Below are positions 1 to 9,637 of a stretch of 32,939 nt of DNA, in pieces (position 1 is the first letter of the stretch; each line of letters begins with the position of its first letter). The position numbers and the translations under genes are program-made. Origin of the DNA: Alphaproteobacteria bacterium (GTDB lineage Bacteria > Pseudomonadota > Alphaproteobacteria > TMED109); the NCBI GenBank assembly GCA_022824395.1, contig JAJDZX010000126.1, forward strand, positions 1-32,939. The letters run 5' to 3'. The notes below the pieces were generated by a model. The model did no database searches. It was not told the origin of the DNA and saw nothing but the letters and a program-made list of their open reading frames with translations.

Positions 1-4
1 AGCC

Positions 5-141
5 GGGCGACGGCATGCCGACACGGCCGAATCCGACCCGCCAGGGCGCTGGGGGAACTCGAATCTCCCCGGATCACCGGGTCGCGCGGGCTCGGCGTCC
101 CCTGGGTCGGTGGTCAATGGGAGGTTCTCTGGCGAACACTA
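5..141 (+). repeat. Left copy of a 137-bp terminal inverted repeat
   Basis: Bases 5-141 are the reverse complement of bases 32803-32939; read by eye the match is exact over 137 bp and breaks at 142. Four extra bases (1-4) lie outside it. No transposase is visible in it, although it keeps an open frame through its length in at least one direction. It may be the end of a multi-copy insertion element at which an assembly stopped on both sides, or the terminal repeat of a 33-kb element. The sequence alone does not separate these. Confidence 0.9.
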
Positions 142-1503
142 CATAAGTGGAAAGGGCACGATGATCAGTGATTGAACAGGACGTTTGGGCCGGTCATACA
201 GAAACAATCGACGCCCGTGGCGATGGCCCCCTGGGCAATTACCCATGAACCAGCAAGCAGCAATCCAATGTGTGTTGCACACCATCGACACACCGGCGCA
301 CTTCCCGAGCCGGGACTTTTTCGTCATTGGCTTGGTTTACATTGCCTGCCGGGAGCAATCGGGAAACCGGGCTTTGCGTCGTCTTCCCCAAAATGTTGAT
401 GTGTCCGAGGATCACTCAACCAATGCGGATTACGTTAAGGCACTGGGACGCGCTATCGGTGACTGCCGGCCGCCGGTAATCACTCGGGGGCTTGCCGACG
501 GATTTCACGAAACAGGATTGCCGAGCCTCGGTGCGGGCGAGGAACAGGCACGAAAATGGACGCATCAGCACCCGCCGGGCGGTTCCTGAACAACGGGCCG
601 GCCAGCGGTTCAGCCGTCCGTTAGCCTGGTCGTCGCCGCACGATCCTGTCGACGACCGGCCACCCCCCGGTGTCAGCGCAGCAGTCCCGGGTTTGCCGCC
701 GCCTCGGGCCTTGCCAGCGCCATCTCGGCCGTCCGGCCCTACGTGACGCGGCGGCGGCATGCACAGGAATGGAACCGTGCGAGATCACGCCGGCAGTGGC
801 GCGAGCGCTCTTCACGTCGCCGCGCCGAGTAGGCGTGCACCCCGGCACGGGGGGGATCATCCTGGCCGGGATCCGGCTCTTCGGACCGTGGCTGAAACCG
901 CCGCCCAGTCGGCATTCGCAGGGCTTCCCTTCGCGACGCCAGTGCCCCCGGTCAGCCGTCCTCGGCGTCGCCTCCGTCAGCGTCGCCGGCCTGCCGCGAC
1001 CAGGGCGGGGGGCGGATGTGCGGCGCGGCAACGCGGGGCCGTTTTGGACGCACCGGATGCCGCAGAGTTCCAGGTGGTCGAGGACGTCGGAAGCGATGAT
1101 CTTGAAGCGGGTCTCGTCATGGTCGCGCGGCCCGCGCCTCTTTGGCCAGAGGTAGCTCGCCTTGCGGAGCGCCATCTTTACGGTGAACAGCGGGTCCTCC
1201 CGGGCGACTGTGTGGTGCTCGTGCTGCGGTTGCTGCGGCCGTTGCGCTGGTTCGGGCTGGTCGAATGCCGCGGCGAGGATGCGACGCGGAAGGGCCACGG
1301 CGAGTGGCGCAAGAGGCCGTTCTTCGATCGGTTCGTGCAGTTCGATCCCAACCAGTTCAGAATCAGGAATGTTGCTGTGCGCCGACGCGGATGGCGGAGA
1401 GGATCGGCTTGCACGATGTGGCGGACTGTCGGGGCGGCTTGCGTGAAGGTGCGGCAAGACTGTAGACGCGGATGATGCGTGAAGCGCGGGGGAGCACCAC
1501 GGA
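142..1503. other. Region without a convincing gene; possible small ORF at 245-589
   Basis: Several overlapping frames are open on both strands, as expected for GC-rich DNA, and none has a good ribosome binding site or a recognisable domain. The frame from the ATG at 245 to 589 (114 codons) reads like a plausible small protein, but a competing frame covers the same bases and there is no Shine-Dalgarno sequence. From about 620 to 1457 both strands are open. I recognise neither product, and this part may be an old, decayed gene. Confidence 0.3.
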
Positions 1504-2358
1504 ATGAACCTTCATGCGTTTCGAAGACACCTTGCGGAGGAGCTTGAAGGGATCCCGGTGGACGCAGAGGGGGTGTTCGAAGGTTACGCGGTCACGACCG
1601 CAGCGCTTGCAAGGCGGCTGCTGGAATACTTGGCGATCGACGATCTGAGCGTTCCGAATGGATTTCGGGACGAACCGCCGAGCTATCCCCTCCGGACGGT
1701 TCTGGATCGCATCCTGCATTTCAGGGTGCTCCACCAGGATGCGATTACGTTCAATGTTCCGGGCATGGCCGACCTGTTCACCCTGTATTCCGACCAAACC
1801 CAGGAATATCGCGAGCACCTTTATGTTCGGCTGGGAGACTATCGGGATGTCGTCGGGCGTCTTGCGAGTGACGATCGATATGTCGCCCGTCATCTGCTGC
1901 GGCGTTCGGTGACGCTGATGAACGACGTCATGCGGGGATCAGTTGAAGGGATGGCGCCGCGGGACCTGCTAAAGCGGGGAGCGTTCCGGCATTGGGTTCA
2001 GGGCATGTTGTGCAACGCTTGGGACCTGCTGGTGACGCTCGCTGAAACCGGGGAGGTGACCAGCCCTGAATTGTCATTGGAATGCTACGAGCATTGTTTC
2101 GGCGACGGTGAGAACGAGTATTTTCAGAGTTTCTCCGCAGTTTCGACGGGACGGGACCTGATCCGAGGCTATGGTCGGATCTGGTGGTGGGCACCGGTCG
2201 CATCCACAAAGCTGGAGATTGGCGGGCACGAGAGATATTGCATGTTTCTTTCCGCGATTAAGTCTGAAAGAGAGCGGACCAGGTGTTATCTGGTCGTAAC
2301 GTTCGACTCGTTCATCGAGATCTTCCAGAACGCACGTCGCCAGCTCGACGGTGCGTAG
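1504..2358 (+). CDS. Hypothetical protein, 284 aa
   Basis: This is a clean 284-codon frame from an ATG at 1504, with a weak purine-rich stretch upstream (a GGGGGAGC run about 10 nt before the start). It has no signal peptide or membrane segment. The protein is acidic and mostly helical in character, with a Trp-rich patch (IWWWAPV) near residue 240 and several aromatic and Cys residues in the last third. Codon use is less GC-extreme than in the autotransporters. It stands alone between the left inverted repeat and the zeta-toxin operon. I do not recognise the family, and the call rests on length, coherent codon use and lack of a competing frame. Confidence 0.7.
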   Translation: MNLHAFRRHLAEELEGIPVDAEGVFEGYAVTTAALARRLLEYLAIDDLSVPNGFRDEPPSYPLRTVLDRILHFRVLHQDAITFNVPGMADLFTLYSDQTQEYREHLYVRLGDYRDVVGRLASDDRYVARHLLRRSVTLMNDVMRGSVEGMAPRDLLKRGAFRHWVQGMLCNAWDLLVTLAETGEVTSPELSLECYEHCFGDGENEYFQSFSAVSTGRDLIRGYGRIWWWAPVASTKLEIGGHERYCMFLSAIKSERERTRCYLVVTFDSFIEIFQNARRQLDGA

Positions 2359-2963
2359 CTTGCGCCCAAGTGCGGATCAATGCGCAATGCCAAGGGTTGC
2401 GGCCCTCGGTTCGCTGGCAACACCCGCGCGCAAGCTATGTGGTGCTGCACACGGCGGCCGAGGACCTGCCACCGTTCAGGTTGCTCCAGAAGGCCGTGCA
2501 GGACGTGGCGCTGGATCGGAGCTGCTAGGCGCCGGGAACGGTGCGCCATCGGTCCCATTTCCTTCAGGAGCGCCGCAGCTCGACGATCGCCGCACCGCCT
2601 GATTGCGGAAGCCGTGACTGATTCCTGTCCCCCTAGGGTATCCACGGTATCAGTGAACGCGTACCGAACGGCGGCCAAATTCGAGCTTCATTTTCGCCAA
2701 CAGCCCATCCGTGACGGTCCAAATCTGGATTCCCATAAGGTTGCCAGAGCAGCTCAACGTTCCGCTTCCGGGTATGAAAACAACTCTTGAAAGGAATTTT
2801 GCTTTCAAGAGCTCCCAGTAGTTGCACGGGCTCGCAAGCACCGAGACCGACGTCTTCTGGCGATCTCCATCTGGTCCGGTGCAACGTTCGGTCCCACTGA
2901 AAGGTCTGGCGCGGTGAAGCCGTTGTGTTTGCCGGGGGGCGGTCCGGGCACCCGCCGCCGGAG
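2359..2963. other. Gene-free or decayed stretch
   Basis: Short frames occur on both strands. A minus-strand frame ending at 2650 and open to 3036 contains an AT-richer, protein-like tail (about 70 codons) but overlaps the end of the zeta-toxin gene and has no convincing start. The only clear structure is the hairpin at 2784-2811. Confidence 0.35.
2784..2811. other. Perfect 10-bp inverted repeat (hairpin)
   Basis: CTCTTGAAAG at 2784-2793 and CTTTCAAGAG at 2802-2811 are exact reverse complements around an 8-nt loop. There is no T-run on either side, so it is not a standard intrinsic terminator. It lies about 150 bp beyond the stop codon of the minus-strand zeta toxin and could end that transcript or be an operator. 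Its role is unknown. Confidence 0.5.
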
Positions 2964-3533
2964 TCAGGGGTTTGGCGCTGTCACTCGCGCGATCGCGGCG
3001 GCCGCCCAGATCGGAAGACGCTCCGCGCACCACCACGCACCTTTCCTGAGGATCGCGACCTCGCGGTGCGGCACGGCAGGGTCCGTGTTGTCGTAGAGCA
3101 CCACCTCGTCCGCCCGCGCGATCGCGACCGGCAGGTTGGCGTGCGAGCGGGCAAACCGTCGCCGCACGTCCGCCTCCGGGACGTCGTGCCCGCCGAGCGC
3201 CACCCGGTTGCGGATTCGGAGCAGCGCCTGCTCAGCCGTGTTCACGGAGATGTAGTGCAGGACGATCCGGTAGCCGGCCTGCCGCGCCACCTCCATGAAC
3301 CGAAGGACGCCGGCCCCGGCGAGGGTCGTCTCCACGGCAAGCGTCCCGCCTTCGGAGAGCGCCGCCTGCCGCCGCCGCAATACCTCGCGGGCGGCCCAGG
3401 CGGGGTACCCGGCCATGGTGTCGCCGGCGATCGCGTCGGGATCGATCACCTCGATCCCGCGGAACCACGTGGTGCGCGTCAGGGTGGACTTGCCGCATCC
3501 GTTCGGGCCGGCAACGACGTGCAGCGTCGGCAT
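2964..3533 (-). CDS. Zeta-toxin family kinase
   Basis: The 189-aa product opens with a P-loop, GPNGCGKST at residues 9-17. It is followed by an Asp-rich strand (IDPDAIAGD, about 31-39) and an E-T-T motif (about 68-70) in the position of the family's substrate-binding and catalytic residues, then the GGHDVPEADVRRRF segment typical of this subgroup. Zeta-family enzymes phosphorylate UDP-N-acetylglucosamine or related sugars in the cytoplasm; the substrate here is inferred from family only. The ATG at 3533 is 24 nt after the stop of the small upstream gene, so the two form an operon that reads as toxin-antitoxin. No strong ribosome binding site is visible, so translation may be coupled to the upstream gene. 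The length is normal for compact chromosomal members, and some relatives are housekeeping kinases rather than toxins. Confidence 0.88.
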   Translation of the reverse strand: MPTLHVVAGPNGCGKSTLTRTTWFRGIEVIDPDAIAGDTMAGYPAWAAREVLRRRQAALSEGGTLAVETTLAGAGVLRFMEVARQAGYRIVLHYISVNTAEQALLRIRNRVALGGHDVPEADVRRRFARSHANLPVAIARADEVVLYDNTDPAVPHREVAILRKGAWWCAERLPIWAAAAIARVTAPNP

Positions 3534-3557
3534 GGCGAACAGCGCTGGCGGGCCGGG

Positions 3558-3761
3558 TCAGGCGGGCTGTGGGCCAGGCCGCTTGAGGATCCGGGTTCCG
3601 TCCCGGGTGCGCGCAACACAAGTGCCGTCCGGCCGGAAGCCGTAGAGCGTCCCCCCGGCCTCGAGCTGGGCCCCGAGGTCCGCGCTGATCTGTTCGCGCC
3701 AGTCCTCTGGACGACCGGGAAAGTCCGGCATCGGCGTCGGGGCTGGCTTCAGGGCGCGCAT
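3558..3761 (-). CDS. Small partner of the zeta toxin, putative antitoxin
   Basis: This 67-aa protein starts at the ATG at 3761. Longer upstream readings run into unrelated sequence. It contains a Pro-rich start, a WREQI helix and a C-terminal beta-like part (GTLYGFRPDGTCVA). Position directly upstream of the zeta toxin, small size and 24-nt spacing support an antitoxin role. It does not look like the classical epsilon antitoxin, so the function is inferred from context only. The TGA at 3558 is followed by the toxin start at 3533. Confidence 0.65.
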   Translation of the reverse strand: MRALKPAPTPMPDFPGRPEDWREQISADLGAQLEAGGTLYGFRPDGTCVARTRDGTRILKRPGPQPA

Positions 3762-4515
3762 GTTATCGAATGTAGGTTGGGACACGGACACCTTCAACGC
3801 GACCTCCCGGAGGCTCGCCGACCAGCTCCGGAAGGCCATCGGTGCGCGCATCGCGGCACTTGACGGCGTGGCCCTGCAGGCCGCCGACGAGGCGGGGTTC
3901 GGGGTCGAGGGCAGGGCAGAATGCGGGCGCAGCCATGCGCTGCACGCGCCGGCAGCTACGGAACGGGCGAGCGGCGCTGGCCGCGAGGCACCATCGGAAG
4001 GCGGCCGCGGACCCGATCCCCGCTACGAAACCGGCCGCGACCGCGACGGAAACCTGCCGGAACACGGCGCCGGACGCCACCGGGGGGGCGGAATTCCGGC
4101 GGCCACGGCCGCACCATTGACCGCGCCCGCGGCCGTGCACGCGGGCCGGAACGCAGGTCCGCCACCGAAAAGTCGATCGAACTTGACCTCGGCATGCAGC
4201 GACGATGGCAGGTTGCGGCCGCGCGACCAGCCGGCATCGTCGGCAAGTCTTCTGCCAGTCTCGATCCGATCCGGTGCAGTGCCCTGTTTCCGCGGAAACG
4301 ATCGACGACGGGATGCCGCATCGCCTGCCGCGATCCACCGGGAAACCGGAACCCACAGCGCGGCCGGGGCTGCGACCCGTGGGCGATCCCCGGCGGCCCG
4401 ACCCGGAAACGCCCGTTGCCAAGTGCTGCCTCCGGGCCGCTGCCGGTCCCCTGCCCGGTAATCGGCCGATCCGCCCGATATGCTCCCGGATCGCCTGACA
4501 CCGGAATGCCTGATC
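3762..4515. other. No supported gene between the zeta operon and the zinc-ribbon gene
   Basis: Many frames are open because of GC content, but none has a domain or start signal. A short plus-strand frame from 3760 to about 3930 has protein-like codon use before it runs into low-complexity sequence. It may be a gene remnant. Confidence 0.35.
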
Positions 4516-4767
4516 ATGCCCCTCGCGCCCGCCTGTGCCCAATGCGGCGGTCGGCAGTACCGCAGTAGCGGAACCCTGGCCGGGGCCAGCGGCTACCGTG
4601 TAGAGATCGTCCGATGCACGAACTGCAACTATCCGAAACAGATCGCCCCGGCCGAATGGCGCACGAATCCGTGTCCGACATGCTCCGAGCCCAACCGCAC
4701 GCCGCGCCACGACCTGCAATGGTGGGAATGCTGGAACTGTGGCACCCGCGTGTCGGGAAGCGGGTAG
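4516..4767 (+). CDS. Small zinc-ribbon protein
   Basis: This 83-aa protein has four CxxC pairs: C7/C10, C34/C37, C53/C56 and C72/C75. Two C4 zinc ribbons are the natural reading. An in-frame ATG lies 36 nt further upstream, but the ATG at 4516 directly precedes the first Cys pair and is preferred. There is no signal peptide, so it is likely cytoplasmic and may bind nucleic acid or a protein partner. It converges on the 3' end of autotransporter 1 with an 84-bp gap. The function is not known; the metal-binding call rests on the regular Cys spacing. Confidence 0.72.
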   Translation: MPLAPACAQCGGRQYRSSGTLAGASGYRVEIVRCTNCNYPKQIAPAEWRTNPCPTCSEPNRTPRHDLQWWECWNCGTRVSGSG

Positions 4768-4851
4768 CAGAATGCCATGGTGCAGCGCCAGGCCCGTCCG
4801 GGTCGTGCCTCTCGTCTATGAGCCGCGAAACGATCCCGACCCGCCCGTTGC

Positions 4852-7800
4852 TCACCAGCGCGCGGTCATCCCGAGCCCCAGGCGGTGCTCGGGGTCGCCG
4901 TTGTCATTGCCGCTCCCCTGCCGGCGCGCCTCCACCGCGAACTCGAGCGAGCCGACGTCGCCGTGGCGCCGGTCGCGCACCAGCCGCCACACCAGGCTGT
5001 ACTCCCGGCGGGCCTCCGACACCGCGTACCCCGCCTCCGGCCTCGAGGTGAACCGGTTGCCCAGCGCCCCGAAGCCGTAGCCCAGCCTCACCTCCAGGCG
5101 CCGGCGGTCGAGCTCGTCGCCGTCGTTGGTGGCCGCCAGCCCCGCGAGCGTGCGCCGCCCAAGCAGCGCGTCCGCGCCGCCGGTCGCCGACAGCCCCATG
5201 GTTTGGGTGAACGTCAGGCTCGGGCCACGGTCCGTGTCCGGACTCGGATCCCAGCCGAACGAGCCCGCGATCCCGCGCTGGCGCAACCCGTCCGCCTCGT
5301 GGGTCAGCAGGCCCCGCCCCCTCGCCTCGGCCCGGATCCCGGTCGCCGGGTCCGACCAGGCGATTCCGGCGCCGAGGTCGAGCCCGAACCCGGTCTCCGC
5401 GTCGCCGCCGTCGCGGCGCACGCCGAGCTCGAGCCGGGGCGTGAACGTGCCGGTGCCGAGGACCAGGCCTCGCCACGTCCCCTCGAGACCCAGCCGGAGC
5501 CGCGTCACATCGGCCTCCGTCGCCGCGAGGTTGCCGCCCGCGGCGCCCGTGACCGCGTCCGCCGACGTGCGCACGGCCAGCGCGTCCGTCTTCACCGCGA
5601 GCTCCGGGCCGCCCTCGGCCGGCGCCGCGACCACCCCGCCGCGCAGCCCCGCCACCGCGAGCGCCAGGTCCATGTCCGTCTCGAGCGGCTCCTGGCCTTG
5701 CGGCGTCAGGGTCAGCTTCCCTGAGCCGTAGCCCGCCGTCCCCCACACGCTCACCCGGTCGGTCATTGCATAGCGCCCCCAGGGGTAGAGCCCGGTCAAC
5801 GTCGACTCGACATCGCCGCTGCCATCGCCCGAGTAGCCGCCCTCGCCGCGGACGTGGTTCAGCAGCAGCCCGGCGCTCCAGCGCCCGCGCGCCCAGTCCG
5901 TCCCGAGCATGACGCTCGCGACCTCGCCGTCGAGGTCGAGCTCGCCCTCGCGCCCGTCGAAGCGCGTGAGCACCCCCCGGCCCCACAGCGTCGCGAACCC
6001 GCCCCCGGGCGTGCCGCCCGTCAGCGCGAACCTGCTCCCGGCGAGCAGGTCGCGCCCCGTCACCGCGCGCGATTGACCGCGCGTCCCCGCCGTGCAGTCC
6101 GCACCCGCGCCGGAGCCGTCCCGGCAGGCCTCGTCCTGCAGCCAGGCCGAGAGGTCCGCGAGCCGCGCCTTCTCCTCGGCCGCCTCGAGCGCCGCAGCAT
6201 CGAGCGCCCCGCCGCCGAGGCGCCGGCCCGCCACCGTCACCTCCAGCCCGGACCGCGGCGCTGCGCGCAGCCGCGCGTCCACGGCGTCCAGCACCTGTTC
6301 GGCCACCGTGCGGCCGAACCGCGCCAGCCACGCCTTGGGCATCAGGTCGGTGTTCTCGATCGTGCCCGTCGCCTCGTCATCCGCCAGATACGCCCCCGAC
6401 GGGTTCGAGAGCCTGAGCGTCATCGTCTCCTCGCCCTCGTCGTGCGCGTCGTCCAGCACCGTCACCTCGACCGTCTTCGACATCTCGCCCGCAGCGAACG
6501 CGAGCGTGCCGTTCGCCGCCTCGTAGTCCGACCCCGCGTGCGCAGTCCCGTTCGCCGTCGCGTAGTCCACCGTGACCGCGGCGCCGACCGCGCGGTCCAG
6601 CGTGACCGCGAACGCGAACGCGGCGTCCGGGCCCTCGTCCACCCGTGCATCCGCCACCGAAAGCCCCGGCGGCCCTTCGATGCGCGCCGCGATCGCGCTC
6701 GAGAGCCCTTGGCCCTCCGCCGTGCATACCGCGCCCGTGGCGTTGCAGCTCGTCGTCGGGCCGAGCGACACTGTCACCGGGCCGTGGCCAGACGGCTGGA
6801 CCCGGACCCGCCACGCATCGAATGCGTCCGGGCCCGCCGCCGGCGTGTTCTTGAGCGTCCCGCCGCTCACCGCGAGCGCCCGGCGCAGCGCGCGCTTCCG
6901 GTCGCTTTCGCTCCCCTCCAGCACCGGCGCGCTGAACACGAGGCGCAGTTCGAACTTGCTCTTTCCGTCGTGCATCGCCGGCACGTTCTCGAACTGCGCC
7001 GTGAGTGGCGGTTCGGCCGTCGCCGCCGCCTCCGGCCCCGGGATCTCGAGCGCGATCTTCGCCGAGAGCGGCTCCCCGTCCTGCGTGCACACCCCGAGCG
7101 GGTCCTCGCAGTCCGGGCCCGGCCCGAGCGAGAGGGTGACCGGCCCGTCCCCGTCCGGCGCGATGTCCGCATACCGGCGCAGGGCGTCCTCCTGGTCGAC
7201 CCGGCCCGCCGTCTCCACCGTGCCGCCCGTAATCGACTCCTGCAGGATCGTGCGCAGCCGCTTGTTCCAGACCTTCGGCTGCTTGCTGAACCGGATCTCG
7301 ACCCTGAACGCGCTCGCCCCGTCGTGCGCCTCGGGCGCGTTCTCGAAGCTTGCCGTGAACGGGGTGCCAGACGTGCTGCGGAGCGCGCCGCGGAGCGCGC
7401 TGCCCGGACCCTGCACCCGCAGGCTGATGAGGGTCTCGAGCTGCCCTCCGGCCGCGGTGCACAGCGACTGCGCCTCGTCGCAGCTCGTGGCCGGGGCGAG
7501 GCTCACGGTAACCGCGCCGGTCCCCTCCGGCGCGATGGTCACCCGCCGGTGCGCGCCATTTCCGTCCACCCGGGCCACCGAGGTCACGGTCCCGTTCGCG
7601 ACGCCGATCACCGCCTGCAGCGCCTCGTCCGTCAGCTCGCCGTCCGCCCCGTGCGGCGTCTCGTTGAACCGGATCCCGACCGTGAACGGCGTCACACCGT
7701 CGTGCGAGGCCGGCGCGTCCTCGAACGACGCCGTCAGCGGCCCACCCGCGGTCGCGGGGGCGGAGGCCGGGCCGGGGATCTCGACGGTCACACCGCCAAT

Positions 7801-9249
7801 GGGAAGCCCGGTTCCCCACAAAGTGCAGAGCGAGTCCGGGTCGCCGCAGGTGTCGCTCCGCGTGAGTGTCACCGTGACCGTACCCGACGGCTGTGAGATA
7901 ACCACGTGCCGGAGCGTCGAGCTCCCGTCCACCGAGTTCACGCGCTCCAGCGTTCCGCCCGTTACTTCAAATCTCGTTTCAAGCTGCTTGTCAGTGATTT
8001 CGCGCTGGTTGGAGATCGGGAGCGTGTCGAAGATGAGGCTCAGGCGGATCCGGCGGCCGTTGTGGCGTTCCGGCGGGCTGAAGAACTCCGCCCCGAGCGT
8101 CGCCCCCTGCGGCCTGCTGCCCGGCTCCGCCGGCTGACCGTTTTGCCGCCGTATCTCCACCTCGTACGTCTTGGTGGTCACGCCGTCCACGGCGGTCACC
8201 TTCAGCACGATGGTGTTCACCGAATAATCCAGCGCCAACACGCGGCCGCCGGACCGGGGCGGCTGCGCGCCCGGTCTCGAGTTGCCGGAGGGGTCCAGAT
8301 ACTCAACCCTCGCGTTCGGATCGCTCGCCACCGGGATCACTTCCACCCACGGAATTGTGCCGCTTCTGGTGCGACCCCAAGCCAGCCGGTAGTCGTGGAC
8401 CGCCGGGTTGAAGCCCCTCCGGCCGGACACCCTTTGGATCAGGTCGAACGTTGTCCGACTGCTATACTTGTGGTCTTGTACGGTCAGCCCGCTCAGGGTG
8501 GCGTCGGTCGAGAAGGGCACGAGCTTCACGCGTATCGTGTCGCCGACCGACCAGCTCAATCCCGAATTGTTCCAGGTGCGCGCGACGTTGCCCGTGGCGT
8601 CCCCCAGATGGAACCGGTGGGACGTGCCCACGAGCAGCGTGAGCGAGTCGCTGGCGCTGGTGAATTGCGATATGTCGACCGTCAGGGTTAACCTGCCGTC
8701 GGGCTGCAGTACCAGGCCCACGACGCTGTAATTTCTTCCGTCATAGGTGAACCTGTCGTCGGACAGGTTGGCGCGTGTAGAGCACTTCTGGCTTGCGGAC
8801 CCGTTCGCACAGCCCAACTGCCCCGAGCCCGCGATGTTCTTCACCGACAGCGTGGCTTCCCAGATCACGCTCCCGTCGCCGTTCATCTGCGCCGCTGCCG
8901 GCGCCGGCAGGGCGAGCACTGCGCACGTCGCGAGGGCAAGGAATGGCGCAGCCACCCGCCGCCCGTGGCGTGCGAGCCCGGGCGCCTCCTCATGCTCCGG
9001 GAGACGCGGCAGGCAGGAAGCGAAGGCAAGACAGGAAGGGGTGACCTTCCTCGCCGTCAGGCGGGGGCGGCAACTCAGGCGCCGGGACGGGCGCTCCCGT
9101 CGGGCACGGTCAACGCAGCCCATGGCGTCGCCCACGCGCCGCGGTACGGTGCGGGACTCGGAGGGAGCCGGCCCAATGCCGGACGCCGCGCGGCTCCCGG
9201 CTCCCGTACCAATGCAGCCAGCAGCGCTGCCTGACGCCGTGGAACCCAT
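4852..9249 (-). CDS. Autotransporter 1: cadherin-like, Cys-pair repeats, Calx-beta, beta-barrel
   Basis: A large type Va autotransporter of 1465 aa from the ATG at 9249, which has GGGAGATTGGC just upstream; the same start context occurs in autotransporter 2. A hydrophobic signal segment lies unusually far in (about residues 99-120, ending LPAPAAAQ), so translation may really begin later. The passenger has a cadherin-like beta-sandwich (about 250-370) and four repeats of about 115 aa (from roughly 383, 503, 630 and 748), most opening like FENAPxxHDG and all carrying a C-x4-x6-C pair followed by T and Gly-rich sequence. A Calx-beta domain follows (about 863-966; DEGEETMTLRLSNPSG). The last 500 residues form the autotransporter barrel, from MPKAWLARFGRTVAEQVLDA to a terminal Trp (GMTARW). 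It is probably a surface adhesin, and the divergent LysR-type module at 9397-10018 is its likely regulator. Confidence 0.93.
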   Translation of the reverse strand: MGSTASGSAAGCIGTGAGSRAASGIGPAPSESRTVPRRVGDAMGCVDRARRERPSRRLSCRPRLTARKVTPSCLAFASCLPRLPEHEEAPGLARHGRRVAAPFLALATCAVLALPAPAAAQMNGDGSVIWEATLSVKNIAGSGQLGCANGSASQKCSTRANLSDDRFTYDGRNYSVVGLVLQPDGRLTLTVDISQFTSASDSLTLLVGTSHRFHLGDATGNVARTWNNSGLSWSVGDTIRVKLVPFSTDATLSGLTVQDHKYSSRTTFDLIQRVSGRRGFNPAVHDYRLAWGRTRSGTIPWVEVIPVASDPNARVEYLDPSGNSRPGAQPPRSGGRVLALDYSVNTIVLKVTAVDGVTTKTYEVEIRRQNGQPAEPGSRPQGATLGAEFFSPPERHNGRRIRLSLIFDTLPISNQREITDKQLETRFEVTGGTLERVNSVDGSSTLRHVVISQPSGTVTVTLTRSDTCGDPDSLCTLWGTGLPIGGVTVEIPGPASAPATAGGPLTASFEDAPASHDGVTPFTVGIRFNETPHGADGELTDEALQAVIGVANGTVTSVARVDGNGAHRRVTIAPEGTGAVTVSLAPATSCDEAQSLCTAAGGQLETLISLRVQGPGSALRGALRSTSGTPFTASFENAPEAHDGASAFRVEIRFSKQPKVWNKRLRTILQESITGGTVETAGRVDQEDALRRYADIAPDGDGPVTLSLGPGPDCEDPLGVCTQDGEPLSAKIALEIPGPEAAATAEPPLTAQFENVPAMHDGKSKFELRLVFSAPVLEGSESDRKRALRRALAVSGGTLKNTPAAGPDAFDAWRVRVQPSGHGPVTVSLGPTTSCNATGAVCTAEGQGLSSAIAARIEGPPGLSVADARVDEGPDAAFAFAVTLDRAVGAAVTVDYATANGTAHAGSDYEAANGTLAFAAGEMSKTVEVTVLDDAHDEGEETMTLRLSNPSGAYLADDEATGTIENTDLMPKAWLARFGRTVAEQVLDAVDARLRAAPRSGLEVTVAGRRLGGGALDAAALEAAEEKARLADLSAWLQDEACRDGSGAGADCTAGTRGQSRAVTGRDLLAGSRFALTGGTPGGGFATLWGRGVLTRFDGREGELDLDGEVASVMLGTDWARGRWSAGLLLNHVRGEGGYSGDGSGDVESTLTGLYPWGRYAMTDRVSVWGTAGYGSGKLTLTPQGQEPLETDMDLALAVAGLRGGVVAAPAEGGPELAVKTDALAVRTSADAVTGAAGGNLAATEADVTRLRLGLEGTWRGLVLGTGTFTPRLELGVRRDGGDAETGFGLDLGAGIAWSDPATGIRAEARGRGLLTHEADGLRQRGIAGSFGWDPSPDTDRGPSLTFTQTMGLSATGGADALLGRRTLAGLAATNDGDELDRRRLEVRLGYGFGALGNRFTSRPEAGYAVSEARREYSLVWRLVRDRRHGDVGSLEFAVEARRQGSGNDNGDPEHRLGLGMTARW

Positions 9250-9396
9250 TGCCAATCTCCCGATACACCAGCGGACGCGCGGAACCGTCGGCTGCTGGAG
9301 CATCCTCCGAGGCCCCGCCGATCCGTGCCCGGATGAAGCGCGGCAAGCATCGAGAGACGCGCCATCGCCTGCAACGAAAACTTCTCGATTCTTGGC

Positions 9397-9409
9397 TTAG
9401 TAATCTTGA
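9397..9409 (-). promoter_or_regulatory. Outer LysR-type box facing autotransporter 1
   Basis: TTAGTAATCTTGA on the plus strand is a one-mismatch form of the TCA-N7-TGA box. It lies 273 bp (start to start) from the LysR-proximal box at 9670 and 147 nt before the autotransporter ATG. The roughly 35 nt that follow on the minus strand, including an ATCGAGAA segment, are conserved with the equivalent site at 18601. No matching -35/-10 pair is visible in this orientation. Confidence 0.6.
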
Positions 9410-9637
9410 GGCATCCCCTCCCCCGCCATGGAACGCCGCGCACAGCCTCGGCCGCCTCCTTTGGGGCTCGCCGGGACCCGGCACAGATGCCTACCACCAC
9501 CGACGGCCATGCGCACGCTGCCCGCGGCCACACCCTCATCTCGCAGCCGCCGGCGTGACACACCGGAGCCCGCGCCCTCTTCCACGAAGTGCAGCCATCC
9601 TGGCCTGTTCCGGGCCCGGTGCCGGTTCGGCCCGCAA

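Noticed and set aside
621..1457. A 278-codon minus-strand frame near the left end
   Set aside because: A plus-strand frame of similar length covers the same bases, no domain is recognisable and no ribosome binding site is present; kept only as part of an undecided region.
5854..7896. A 680-codon open frame opposite autotransporter 1
   Set aside because: Same reason: low-complexity Arg-rich product, no start signal, fully antisense to a well-supported gene.
9250..9303. Autotransporter 1 starting at 9303
   Set aside because: The extra 18 codons have no ribosome binding site and no counterpart in autotransporter 2, whereas the ATG at 9249 shares GGGAGATTGGC with it.
9413..9441. A second sigma-70 promoter of the module type facing autotransporter 1 at the outer box
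   Set aside because: At the offsets used by the LysR-side promoters the bases are GGGGAT and GCGCGG, which do not resemble -10 and -35 hexamers; the same is true at 18601.
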